64,000 nt of DNA. It comes from Turnera subulata (taxonomy: Eukaryota > Streptophyta > Magnoliopsida > Malpighiales > Passifloraceae). A model generated the notes under the pieces. The model was not told where the DNA came from, did not search any database, and worked only from the letters and a program-made list of their open reading frames with translations. Both the position numbers and the translations under genes were made by a program. The first letter of the stretch is position 1. Every line of letters starts with the position of its first letter. The stretch spans positions 8,072 to 72,071 of the forward strand of contig JAKUCV010001113.1 of assembly GCA_028386065.3 (NCBI GenBank), given 5' to 3'. Below are positions 22,093-33,384 of this stretch, in pieces.

Positions 22093-24230
22093 TGTGAACA
22101 CCCAAATTTAACCCACGGACATTCTTCAAACTTAGATTTTAAATGTTCCTAAACCACAAGAATAATGAGATGATTTGGTCTTTGGCTAAGGCATATTTTG
22201 GCTTTATGTTGGTAGAATTGATATACTTTAGGAATTTGAACCTTTATGTGTTTTGAACTCTAGGATTAATGAGATGACTTAATCTTAGGATAAAAATATA
22301 TATTAAGGTCTAATGCACTAAAATATGTTTTATTTCAATTCTTGGGCAGTCTTATTTATTTTTCAACCCAATTATATTGAGATGATTCATTTTTGGGTTA
22401 GGAATAAATTTAGGGTCCCGATTTAATGAGATATGTTTTATCCAGAGTTAATTGTCCTATAAACACATTACTTGCAGAATAATTTTGGAACTGATTTTCG
22501 TGGAAAATTAGAGTTAAATCATCCTTTAATGGTGAATGTGTTTTTTACTTGATTTTGCATAAAATGGGGATGTAATTGTGAATCATCAATTAAGAGATGA
22601 TTAGGGGAAGTACTAATCAAGAAAAGAGGATTTTCTGTGTTGATTAGGGGTTAGTGACACGGTTAGATAAAATCAGGGTGAAATTAGGGGGATTGGGAGC
22701 CGAGAAAGGAAAGAACGTGTGAAACCAGATGTGTCGGGCGGCCATCTCGGGTTGACCGCCGGGCCTGGCGGTCATGGGTGCCCAGAAAATGCTTTTTTGC
22801 CCAATTTTGTTTCTAATTTGTTCCTACACGGTTTTGGCCCAGATTTCTGGCCAGAATCTTGACCATTAAGAGGTGCAAGACCCCTGTACTCCTCAGAACT
22901 CTAAGTAAAACCTCCAATTCACATCCAAAAGGGACACATCTCTTTCACACACACATCCCCTATAAGCTTTAGTGCTAGGAGAATCTCTACTTCTCCAAGC
23001 CTGGAAATAGTTTTATTGGTAGAACTCTGGAGAAATTTTGTGGGAAGCATCAAGGAAAAAGAAGCAAAGGGTAGAACAAGAAGAGATAAAAAATTGAGCT
23101 TAGAAGTGGAAAGAAAGTCGGTGGAGCACACCCATTCCAAGGAGCTAGAGGAGGGCTATAAGAGGTAATCCTAGATATTTTCTTATTAGTTGTTTGCTGA
23201 AGATTTGTTGTTAATACTGATGCTTTTGATGATGTAAGTGCTGTGGTGATTGTTGACCAAAAGTAGGGTTAATCACCTCCTAATGCTGAACTGTGATTAA
23301 CCATGATTATGATCTGGTTTTGATGATTAAGAAATTACATGTGTATTGCTTGCTTTGCTTGTGTTGATTTTTACTTGCAGGAAAATTATGGTTTTTGCCA
23401 ATACCATATCTTAGACACATGACATATGGTTTTTATCGATACCATATCTTGAATACGTGACAAATGGTTTTTACCGATGGAAGTGCAGATGATGTTCCTA
23501 CCTAACTCTCACTCAACTCCAGAAGGTGGTCCAAACTTTCCAGATTTGGTAATTTGTAGCTACCAAGGAGTTGACATGGATAACGGCACCAAACTGAAGC
23601 TTTAATGAACTGAAGTGAACTGAAGTACAATGAGCCATTCCAGGAGCCTATCCCCCACAGTCAGATCCTATAAAGAGGGATGTTTACACCTCTAGAAAAT
23701 CATCCCAGCTATTGCGCAAAATCTGAGTGTATACCTGAGCTTAAAAAGATTTTGCATTAGATCTGCTTTTCTGCTTACAGTGCGAAACACTTTCAAGGGG
23801 TAATTTGTAAGCAAGGCTTAGTTTAGTTTTGCTGGGTACTCAAGTCTCAGATTAGATTCGAGGGTAGGTTCATGCTTAGCCTGTGAAAACTTGTGTAGGT
23901 TAGTTCTTAGCCTGTGAAAAGCTTGTAAGGTTCGAGCTTAGCCTAGAAAAGCTTGTGTTTGTAACGGTTAAGGTTGATCCCGCAAAAACCTAAGTATAGT
24001 GAGTGTTTTCAAATCCTAAAGGAAGGAACTTTTAGGTCGTGGAGTACCTGGTGAGCAGAAACCACGCTAAATCACTACGTTCACTCTTTTCCCCTCTCAA
24101 CTCGCTTTCTTGCTCCATATACTCACTATGTACTTAACAGATTTGGTATCTCAAAAACCAAATCTACTCGTCTGTCCGAAAAAGTTTTTATTGCCTAATT
24201 CACCCCCTCTTTGGCACTTCTGGGCCTACA
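22093..24230 (+). repeat. 5' LTR of C3 (SIRE/Maximus-like copia), about 2.1 kb
   Basis: Begins TGTGAACACCC at 22093 (or TGAACACCC at 22095), directly abutting C2 gag, and ends GGGCCTACA at 24230 just before a primer-like site. It holds two local tandem repeats (separate entry). The small minus-strand frame at 22919-23140 is not recognisable. No second LTR is in the window because the element is interrupted downstream. Confidence 0.75.
23389..23960 (+). repeat. Two tandem repeat blocks in the C3 LTR
   Basis: At 23389-23478 a unit of about 38 bp (ATGGTTTTTnCCnATACC, then ATATCTTnnAnACnTGAC) occurs about 2.4 times. At 23873-23960 a unit of about 34 bp containing CTTAGCCTGTGAAAA occurs three times. 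Confidence 0.75.
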
Positions 24231-24248
24231 ATTGGTAGCGGAGCAGCA
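24231..24248 (+). other. Primer-binding-site-like sequence of C3
   Basis: ATTGGTAGCGGAGCAGC lies directly after the LTR end, where minus-strand DNA synthesis would be primed. It differs from the common initiator-Met site (TGGTATCAGAGC) but nearly equals the site in the gypsy elements of this window. Confidence 0.6.
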
Positions 24249-24286
24249 TTCTCAGTTCAAAGGAGTAAAATCCAGAGACAAAGATC

Positions 24287-25821
24287 ATGGCTTTCGAGGA
24301 TACAAGCATGAACATGGCACCATACTTTGATGGGGCAAACTATGACTATTGGAAGGTTCGCATGAAGATCTTCCTTGAAGGAAAGGACAATGAGATGTGG
24401 CATATTGTCCATAATCCTTACAATGGGTCAAACAGTCCTATGCATTTCTGGACTGAAAATGAAATGATGAGAGCAAAGCTTGATGCTCAAGCCAAAATGC
24501 TCTACTATGCGAAATTAGTGAGAGTGAGTTTGAAAGAGTTAGATCCTGTGAAACCGCTCACAAAATCTGGAGATTATTGTGCATCACTCATGAAGGCAAA
24601 AATCAAGTCAAAGGATCAAGGCTAAATCGCTTGATGCGAGAGTATGAGCTTTTTCACCTGGAGAAACCATACATACTATGGATACTCGTTTTACTGTACT
24701 TTGCAACAACCTTGCATCACTTGGAAAGGTGATGACACATAGAGAAAAGGTTGCAAAGATTATAAGGTCACTTCCCAAAGAATGGGAACCTAAAGTGACT
24801 GCCATTGAGGAAGCTCAAAACTTGAATTTACTATCCTATGTTGAACTCATTGGCAAGATAATTTGTCACGGTGACAAAATTGAACCAAAGCGGAAGGATG
24901 TCGCATTAACGGTTCAGGAACCTAATGAAGATTATGGCAACTTGGATATGGCTCTCTTCACTAGAAGATTCACAAAGTATCTTAAGATGAAGGAGCAACT
25001 AAAAGGGAAGAATCTTAAGGTCACAAAAGCTGAGGAGACCAAGAAAGACTCTTTGGTGTGCTTTGGTTGCAATCGTCTAGGCCATACCAAGTCTGAGTGT
25101 CCTTATCAAAAGAAGGACGGTTCTGGTTTTTCAAAAACCAAGGGAAAGGAGGTTATGGATGCGTGGGATTATTCAGACTCCTCAACCTATTTTGATGCCG
25201 GGGAGGAAAGCAACTTTAGTTTCATGGCCCAAGAAGATTCTAAAGTAACATACTCTACTGATCTTAATTTAGAAGACTCACTTGATGCTTTTAATGAATT
25301 GCATATCAAATACAAGCAAGTAGTTAAGAAAAATAAGGAGTATAAGAAGAAGATGGATTTTCTTGAATTTGATGAGGAAGCCTATATGAATGAAAATGAG
25401 AAACTTAGGCTAGCTAATGCTGATGCTATAAAAGTAAGTGAATTTTTAAAAGCTAAGAAATTTGCACTAAGAAATGCTTATGACGAACTTGAAAAATGAT
25501 ATACTTGTAAGAGTGATATGTGTAAAGTTCTTGAGAATGAGGAAAATGTTCTTGAGAAGCATGTCACTGATCTAAAATCTTCCCTAGAGAAGTTTACTGG
25601 TAGTACCAATAATCTGAACATGCTGTTAGGACAGCAACGAAGCGCTACACAAAAAGAAGGATTAGGTGCTACACATTTGGTTTCTGAAAACCAAATCCTA
25701 CTGTGCGATTTGTTTGGGCAATATCTAGTGTGCCATACAAACCTGACACTTCATATCTTAGGAATGCTAGTACACCCAAATATGTGAACCATTATGCTCC
25801 TAAGTCAAGTACGACAAATCA
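24287..25821 (+). pseudogene. C3 gag, first part (SIRE/Maximus-like copia)
   Basis: ATG at 24287. Residues 1-112 (GANYDYWKVRMKIFLEGKD) are a typical copia Gag N-terminus. After a frame break at about 24623 the frame from 24678 continues with the Gag core, a CCHC knuckle (CFGCNRLGHTKSEC, near 25060-25102), an acidic stretch and a long Lys/Glu-rich coiled coil (25290-25600), which is characteristic of SIRE/Maximus Gag. Another stop follows at 25497. The sequence is cut at 25821 by the insertion at 25822 and resumes at 31243. Confidence 0.8.
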
Positions 25822-27722
25822 TGAAACGCCCGTGTCCCAATTTATTAGTATAAAATGATTTTAAATATAAAATGACCAAATTGCCCTTATCATTCCCGGG
25901 ACACGAAAATATAATCAACTGAAACACCGTATCCCAAATTACCCATTAGATTAATTATATCATGTGAAGTGGCCAAAATGCCCTTCTGCCCCGGGATACA
26001 ATAAAATCAAGAAAAATCATTAATTATGCAATATAAAGACAATACAGTATATCAAAATAGAGTATGCAGCGGAAGACAAATACATAATCAAATATGAATG
26101 TAATGCACCCTATGGATCCGACCCGAGGAGGAAAGCACCGCCACCTGCTGATATGCACCACTGCTCATCGAACAGCTAACCTGTAAAAGGTCTGTGAGGG
26201 GGTGAGACCAACCACTGTCTCACTGCAAACAAATAAACCAATAATATACAAATACAAATCAACTACAAGTACACCGACATTAGGCAATAGCAAACACAGA
26301 GCACAAACAATTCACAACACACAACACCAGTCATCACCAGACTTCAACCATCACTTATCATTACTTATTTTATTATCTTTGTTATTAGGTTTAAATGTTT
26401 TATTAGGGCCCTCTACTGAAGTTAATATCAAAAATATCAATATCTAGTCCATGTATTCAAACACCAACAAAGACAGCCATGGAAGCATGAACCACCACAG
26501 AATATGATTGCAGAACCCAACAAGCAAAAACAACCCAGTAGCTATATAAAACACAATTGAACCCTTACACTTAATTTGATGGTTTTGCCCGAGTCCAAGG
26601 AGTCGCCGACTCCCGGAGTAAACCCGACACCACCGTCCGCCTTTAACACAATTAGACCCGTCACCAGAAGCTTGACCATGGTTGGAATCCAAACACAAGA
26701 CCATCAGCCCAAAAAAAAAAATCACTGTACCCGACAAACAAGAGATGAAGAGAATGGAGAAGAAGAAAAGATAGGGGAGGAGAAGAACTGTGGTCTTACC
26801 AAGAAGGCTGCCCCGGCGACTCCCAGTCGCAACTGCCGATCCCGTCTCAAGCCTCGGCTTCCCTCCTTGACGTAGCAACAAGATGTCAGACCACCAACAT
26901 ATCGAAAACAACCCCGATTTAAACTCAAAAAAACGAAGCAACCACCAACACAACCCGATTACTTCTAGAACTCGAGAGGGTAAGAGAAGAAAACGAAAAA
27001 GGAGGGCAAAAGCGAGGCGGCAGAGGGGCGTTACCCGACGAAGCAGGAGTGGCAACGATTCGAGCTAGGTCTTTGAATTCCTCGCACAGAGGGGGCTAGG
27101 CACAGCCTCGCCTCCCACACCCCAAGTCCCTCCCGGCCTCCTCCTCGTCGTCTTGTAGAAACGGTGGCGTGAGGGGTGCAGCGTCGGCAGCGGATCAAAG
27201 AGGAAGAGAAGGGAAAAGAAAATGGCAGTGGTGTGTGTGTTTGAGGCCACAAGGGAGAAAGGGAAGAAGAGCGACGCAACAGCCGGTCAGGGAGGAGGAA
27301 AGAAAGAAAGAAAAAGGGTGGAGAGAGAGAGAAAGAGAAATTTTTATACTCTAGGGTTAGGGTTGATTTCGGCCGGGACCAAAACGACGTCGTTTTGGTC
27401 TTAGGCACGTTCAACCCTCTTCCCTTGGTCAAAACCCTGGCCAAGTGTGTGTTTTATGTTTAGCCTATCCCGAAACTACGTAGTTTTTGGCAAAACTTCA
27501 CTACACCATGTGTTGCACCCTAAAACACATATAAATTCCGTAAAAACCCGAAATTATGATTAAATCCAACATATATAAAATATTTCCATGGAAAATAAAT
27601 TAATAAAATTAATTTTCTTGACCGAAAATCTCAGAAATTCTGCAAGGGTAGAATTGGAATTTAAATTCCAAAAATTCCGAAAATTCCATAAAAATTAAAT
27701 ACCGAGAATTTGGGGCGTCACA
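25822..27722 (-). repeat. 3' LTR of the non-autonomous element
   Basis: 1901 bp. The GC-rich segment at 26570-27330, TATAAAAA (minus strand, about 27339-27346), ACGACGTCGTTTT (27384-27396) and GTAAG (minus strand, GT at 26798-26799) are shared with the other copy. Unlike the Tekay LTRs, the part after GGGCCCTCTACTG (about 26405) has no GGGCCTAAAGCCC array and no GTGTGCGTCGAGCTCGG segment. Confidence 0.85.
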
Positions 27723-29159
27723 GTTCCACCCCACTTAACGAAATTTCGTCCTCAAAATTTACATAATAAGTCAAGCAACAAAGTGCTTAACTGACACAAC
27801 AAAGATTATCCAGTACCAAAGTACCTTCGGCCAAAACTACCAAGTAGAACCATCATGTCCATCAATCACACTTCAAGGTAAGAACTCCAATATACCAAGT
27901 CAATCATCGACTCTACTCAAACATGATCAGTAGCACATAAGATCAAAGCACTAACCCTAAAGTCTCATTCAAACGTCATCAATATTATTAATACCAGAAT
28001 CTATAAACTATTTCATTTATCATCACTCAACCAAAATATATCCAGACTTTTTAAGCCATTAAGCATATCCTCCAATAACAGAACCCAAAATTGTTACCTA
28101 AGTAACAAGATTATCACTCCCCCAAAGTGAATATCTCAAGAACCAAAAATCCATAATCAATCTCTTGTTCTGAACCTCAAAGTATTTTATTCACACACCC
28201 AAACAACCATAATCTATCCTAGGCACAAAAACCCGATCATTACCGAAATATCATAGTTATAAAACTATACCTTAGATTCCTCAATACCCAAGCATCCTTT
28301 CATAACTCACTTTCATGAATCTATTCCGCAAGCCATTCTTAACACTAACATCAAATCTCTTTGATGAAGAAATTAAAACATCATTGTATCTCTCATCACA
28401 TAATTAGCTAACTAGCAGCTGAATCATGATTCCCGAGAACAGCTCAAATTCAAACCTCAATGTAACATGCTATCGACATCCTAATCTAGCATATGAACTA
28501 TAACCTCAGCAAGATTCATGATCAAAACCTTTTTATCACAATCACCACTAATATCTCAAAACTCAACAAAGTTAAGTACCTCAAGTATCATTAAAAGATA
28601 ATTCTCCAAAATATACCATTTTATCAACATCAAATTAATTCAAGAAGTTACCAGCTCGAACTCTGAACAAGATTAAATCCGTAGTGTAACTCATAAGTAA
28701 ATTCAAATCCTCAAGTTTAGTAAAATCAGACCACAAATAACATGATCACCGAAATTACAAGAGTCATATCCACAAGTATCACTTCAAATCATCTCATGAC
28801 AGATGTATCATCCAAAAGCAAAACCGACGGTTCTTACTTGTATTGGCCAGTTCCACACAGACAAAGGACACAAGCAAAGAGTCAAGAGTCTACATCGACT
28901 CTGACAAAACAGTGGATATTCCACAAAATTAACTTTGCTACAGCCAAAGCTGTAAGGATAAACATGTCGTTCAACAACAATACCGGGTCACTCCGACCCC
29001 CAGCAGGGGCATGTCCTCCACCGGATCCATAGTACGACTCACTATATAAATGCATAAGTCAATGCAACATACGACTCAAAAAGGAGCAGACATATGCACA
29101 AAAGATCACAAAACATTTCAAAACATTCCCAAGGATCTAAAGCCTACTCCGCTACCAAC
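27723..29159 (-). other. Internal region without coding capacity
   Basis: AT-rich. On the minus strand, an ATG-led start near 29029 (MDPVEDMPLLG) runs into stops at once, and the plus-strand 96-codon frame at 28742-29032 is not recognisable. Only the two priming sites at its ends are interpretable. Confidence 0.7.
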
Positions 29160-31061
29160 TGAAACGCCCGTGTCCCAATTTATTAGTATAAAATGACTTT
29201 AAATATAAAATGACCAAATTGCCCTTATCATTCCCGGGACACGAAAATATAATCAACTGAAACACCGTATCCCAAATTATCCATTAGATTAATTATATCA
29301 TGTGAAGTGGCCAAAATGCCCTTCTCCCCCGGGATACAATAAAATCAAGAAAAATCATTAATTATGCAATATAAAGACAATACAGTATATCAAAATAGAG
29401 TATGCAGCGGAAGACAAATACATAATCAAATATGAATGTAATGCACCCTATGGATCCGACCCGAGGAGGAAAGCACCGCCACCTGCTGATATGCACCATT
29501 GCTCATCGAACAGCCAACTTGTAAAAGGTCTGTGAGGGGATGAGACCAACCACAGTCTCACCGCAAACAAATAAACCAATAATATACAAATACAAATCAA
29601 CTACAAATACACCGGCATTAGGCAATAGCAAACACTGAGCACAAACAATTCACAACACACAACACCAGTCATCACCAGACTTCAACCACCACTTACCATT
29701 ACTTATTTTATTATTTTTATTATTAGGTTTAAATGTTTTATTAGGGCCCTCTACTGAAGTTAATATCAAAAATATCAATATCTAGTCCATGTATTCAAAC
29801 ACCAACAAAGACAGCCATGGAAGCATGAACCACCATAGAATACGATTGCAAAACCCAACAAGCAAAAACAACCCAGTAGCTATATAAAACACAATTGAAC
29901 CCTTACATTTAATTTGATGGTTTTGCCAGAGTCCAAGGATTCACCGACTCCCGGAGTAAACCCGACACCACCGTCCGCCTTTAACACAATTAGACCTGTC
30001 ACCAGAAGCTCGACCACGGTTGGAATCCAAACACAAGACCATCAGCCCAAAAAAAAACCACTATACCCGACAAAAAAGAGATGAAGAGAATGGAGAAGAA
30101 GAAAAGAGAGGGGAGGAGAAGAACTATGGTCTTACCAAGAAGGCAGCCCCTACGACTCCCAGTCGCAACTGCCGATCCCGCCTCAAGCCTTGGCTTCCCT
30201 CCTTGACGTAGCAACAAGGTGTCAGACCACCAACATATCAAAAACAACCCTGATTTAAACTCAAAACAACGAAGCAACCACCAACACAACCCGATTACTT
30301 CTAGAACTCGGGAGGGTAAGAGAAGAAAAGGAAAAAGGAGGGAAAAAGAGAGGCGGCAGAGGGGCATTACCCGATGAAGCAGGAGTGGCAACGATTCGAG
30401 CTGGGTCTTTGAATTCCTCGCACAGAGGGGGCTAGGCACAGCCTCGCCTCCCACACCCCAAGTCCCTCCCGGCCTCGTCCTCGTCGTCATGTAGAAACGG
30501 TGGCGTGAGAGGTGCAGCGTCGGCAGCGGATCGAAGAGGAAGAGAAGGGAAAAGAAGATGGCAGTGGTGTGTGTGTTTGAGGCCACAAGGCAGAAAAGGA
30601 AGAAGAGAAGCGACGCAACAGCCGGTCAGGGAGGAGGAAAGAAAGAAAGAAAAAGGGAGGAGAGAGAGAGAAAGAGAAACTTTTATACTCTAGGGTTAGG
30701 GTTGATTTCGGCCGGGACCAAAACGACGTCGTTTTGGTCTTAGGCACGGTCAACCCTCTTCCCTTGGTCAAAACGCTGGCCAAGTGTGTGTTTTATGTTT
30801 AGCCTATCCCGAAAGTACGTAGTTTTTGGCAAAACTACACTACACCATGTGTTTCACCCTAAAACACATATAAATTCCGTAAAAACCCGAAATTAGGATT
30901 AAATCCAACATATATAAAATATTTCCATGGAAAATAAATTAATAAAATTAATTTTCTTGACCAAAAATTTCAGAAATTCTGCAAGGGTAGAATTGGAATT
31001 TAAATTCCAAAAATTCCAAAAATTCTATAAAAATTAAATACCGAGAATTTGGGGCATTACA
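29160..31061 (-). repeat. 5' LTR of the non-autonomous element
   Basis: 1902 bp, nearly identical to 25822-27722. It starts (element orientation) TGTAATGCCCC at 31061 and ends GGGCGTTTCA at 29160. The GTAAG site is present (minus strand, GT at 30134-30135). Confidence 0.85.
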
Positions 31062-31242
31062 GTGCAGAAGAGTTGGTGAAGGTGCTCTCCTTGAGGGGGA
31101 TAAAAAGCATCATGTCCCGAGTTTGAATCCCTAGTGCTGCAGATGAGTTGGTGAAGGATTAAACCTTGAAAAGGTGTGGGCTGAGGGATGTGATGTAACA
31201 ATACCTGAATATGGTGGGTCCCTCGGGGAGAGGGCCTTCATA
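31062..31242 (+). repeat. tRNA-related SINE-like segment
   Basis: 181 bp between the right LTR of the non-autonomous element and the point where C3 gag resumes. AGTTGGTGAAGGTGC resembles a pol III A box, and GAGTTTGAATCCC, about 55 bases on, resembles a B box (GGTTCGANTCC). GAGTTGGTGAAGG occurs twice (about 31069 and 31147). The 3' part has no poly-A tail. A SINE fragment is the likeliest reading but the family is not recognised. Confidence 0.45.
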
Positions 31243-31470
31243 AATCAGGATGTTAGAAAACATATAAAAAGAATATATCATACAGGCCAAATATGGTTTT
31301 TAGAAAAACAAATCGTAGTATGCAATCCCATAGTTTTAGAAGAAATCCTTTTGTGCATTCTTCTAGGAATCATATGCATACACATTATCATGCACCACGT
31401 ATTACTTGCTATTACTGTGGAAAGAATGGTCATAGCATCAAAGCTTGCTGGATTAAAAAGGGGGATGATA
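31243..31470 (+). pseudogene. C3 gag, second part with another zinc knuckle
   Basis: Resumes after the insertion with AATCAGGATG. After one frame change the frame at 31293-31470 carries CYYCGKNGHSIKAC, a CX2CX4HX4C knuckle. The sequence stops at 31470 where the G1 LTR begins. Joining the two parts keeps a Gag-like reading, which supports the insertion model. Confidence 0.7.
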
Positions 31471-32646
31471 TGAACACCCAAATTTAGCCACCCACTTATT
31501 TCATTGGATTATAATTGTGTTTTAGAGCCCAAGGTTAATTTTATTAATTTTTGGTCTTTAATTTGGCTCAGGAACCCAGTGAATAAATCAGTGGACTATT
31601 CTTATAATTAGGCCCAGGCTTAGCACGAATTTTCTGGCTTATTTGTCTCTGATTTTTGTCAAATTAGAGGCCCAATTAAGTTAGTTTATTATTTTGCCTA
31701 TTTTATGGAATAAAAGAGGAATAATTCTTAATCCTTGGAGTGAAGGTTAAGTAATTGAGTTTACATGGAAAGAGTATGGAGTTTTCCTCAAGAATAGGGA
31801 GATTTTCTTGTCCAAGAATCCATACTTTGCACGCAAGAATCGAAATTGAGTCAAAATAAGGAAAATCGGGTCAAAATAGAAGAAGCCATGAACAGTAACC
31901 GACAGGCCGGTGGTCATGGGGCCATGACCGCCACCAGACATGACAGCCAGCAGATGGCGGTCGTGTGTTCCAGTTTCGATAATTTTTTTGGTTTTTCCTC
32001 TTTTTTGATTTCTACCCTCAGCCATTGGATTTAGGGGTTTAATCTCGACCCTAGGATCAAAACCATGCCTCCTCAGACCCTGAACACTATAAATAGAACC
32101 CTCATAATACAAGTTTGAGGAGGTTGGCGATTAAGCTCTTTGCTTGGGAAAGCTCTTCTATTTTCTCTTCTATTCAATTTCTTTACTTTTCTCCGCCAGA
32201 TTTCACGGGGTTTGCTGTTTAATTTGTCTCTGCAGTAGTTCCAGAGCCAATCAAGGTGGAACTAAGGAACAGAAAGAGGGTAAAAGCAATCTACAACCCT
32301 CCAACGTGAAGAACGACGAAGAACACGCCCTTGGTGGTAACTTAGTCTCTTTTCCTCTGATTTCTCTCTGCTGCTGCGATTTTTGTCTCTGATATATGCT
32401 GACACTGACATGTTTGCTTGAGTGTTGTCTGTAATCTCAGAACTACGTGAGCTTTGAACCCAACCGGGGTACGTAGGATGTCTCTAGTGGTTGAGACGCA
32501 AGCTCAATCTTCTTCTACCCCTTTCTTTTTCTTTCAAGCAAGGAGTTATTCTTTAGTTTTTCCTTAGTTTTTCCCCGGTAATAAAACTTTGATGGCGACT
32601 CCATCGATTTCTCTGTCACGAGGTGAGAAAGTTCCGGGTTCTCACA
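31471..32646 (+). repeat. 5' LTR of G1
   Basis: 1176 bp, TGAACACCC to TTCTCACA. A TATA box (CTATAAATAGAACC) at about 32087-32100 gives a likely start near 32120, in a stretch of pyrimidine-rich sequence. It abuts C3 gag on the left. Confidence 0.85.
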
Positions 32647-32648
32647 GC

Positions 32649-32667
32649 TGGCGACTCCGCTGGCGAT
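32649..32667 (+). other. Primer-binding site, tRNA-Arg type
   Basis: TGGCGACTCCGCTGGCGAT closely matches TGGCGACTCCGCTGGGGA, the tRNA-Arg complement used by Ogre/Tat elements. It starts two bases after the LTR. Confidence 0.8.
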
Positions 32668-33384
32668 TCGTGGGTTTAAGAAATAATGTGCAATTTTCGC
32701 TTGAGTTTTGTGCTTTGTTACTTGTCACTTGCATGTTGCATTATGATTGTGTGATAACATCTACCTTAAGGGGGTGCGACGAGTCCTTGCCCATACATAC
32801 CATCATTCGTGGTGATATGGTATGCGATTTGTCCGTCACCTACCGCGCGCGATGATTTGGAACCTTGGCCTTCGACCTCACGCGGCATCCCTGTGTCACA
32901 TGTGAGTCGGTTGAACCTCCCATAGCAGCAGTTTCTTGGCCCCCAACCAGCTTATACCCTTGCTTATAGTCGAACGAAACCCTAGGGGTACTTCCCCTGT
33001 GTGGAAATATGTTGTATGATTATGCCTGCCATTCGTGGATCCGAATTAATTGTGCATTCATATCTTCCTTTTCAAAATAAAACCCTAGCCGAGTCTCTTT
33101 TTCAAAATCTTTTTCTTTTTAAATTGTTTTCCATTCAACGAGCCGATTTATATTTTTAAAATTAATTTTTTCAAAAAAATTGAAAAAGGAAAAAATTGAA
33201 AAAAAAACCCTACTTTTTTGTGCCTAAAACCTCATGTTTTCAAATAAAAACTTCGGCTCCAAATCCTACCTTTTTTCCAAATAAAGCATCCCTTCTCTGT
33301 GCATTTGAGTGGTGTTGCAATCAATGAATAGTCCCTTATACGTGCGTTTACCCTTAGGACACCACGAGCGACGACACTATCCAA
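32668..33384 (+). other. G1 leader
   Basis: Between primer site and gag. No supported ORF. A run of poly-A/T-rich sequence lies at 33100-33240. Confidence 0.6.

Larger units (their letters stand above)
25822..31061 (-). mobile_element. Non-autonomous LTR retrotransposon (LARD-like), Tekay-related termini
   Basis: Two LTRs of 1.9 kb (25822-27722 and 29160-31061) flank a 1.44 kb internal region with no recognisable gag or pol. In element orientation the 5' LTR is on the right, followed by GTTGGTAGCGGAGTAGG (primer site). The 3' LTR on the left is preceded by the purine tract AAGTGGGGTGGAAC. LTR ends (TGTAATGCCCC / GGGCGTTTCA) match the Tekay-type elements here, so a Tekay element may supply enzymes in trans. 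It sits in C3 gag. AATCA precedes the left LTR (25817-25821), and its partner lies at 31243-31247, after an extra 181 bp. A quick comparison of the LTR starts shows about 3 differences in 190 bases, suggesting a fairly recent insertion. Confidence 0.85.

Noticed and set aside
26444..27055. 203-codon minus-strand frame in the non-autonomous LTR (and 195 codons at 29999-30586)
   Set aside because: Present in both LTR copies because they are copies. Leu/Phe/Ser-rich with no signature, and it crosses the GTAAG site. Not supported as a gene.
31062..31242. Functional tRNA gene
   Set aside because: A- and B-box-like motifs are present but no cloverleaf, anticodon arm or acceptor stem could be built.
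22093..32646. C3 LTR and G1 LTR as the pair of one element (both begin TGAACACCCAAATTTA)
   Set aside because: Similarity ends after about 18 bases, lengths differ (2.1 against 1.2 kb), and the primer sites differ (TTGGTAGCGGAGC against the tRNA-Arg type).
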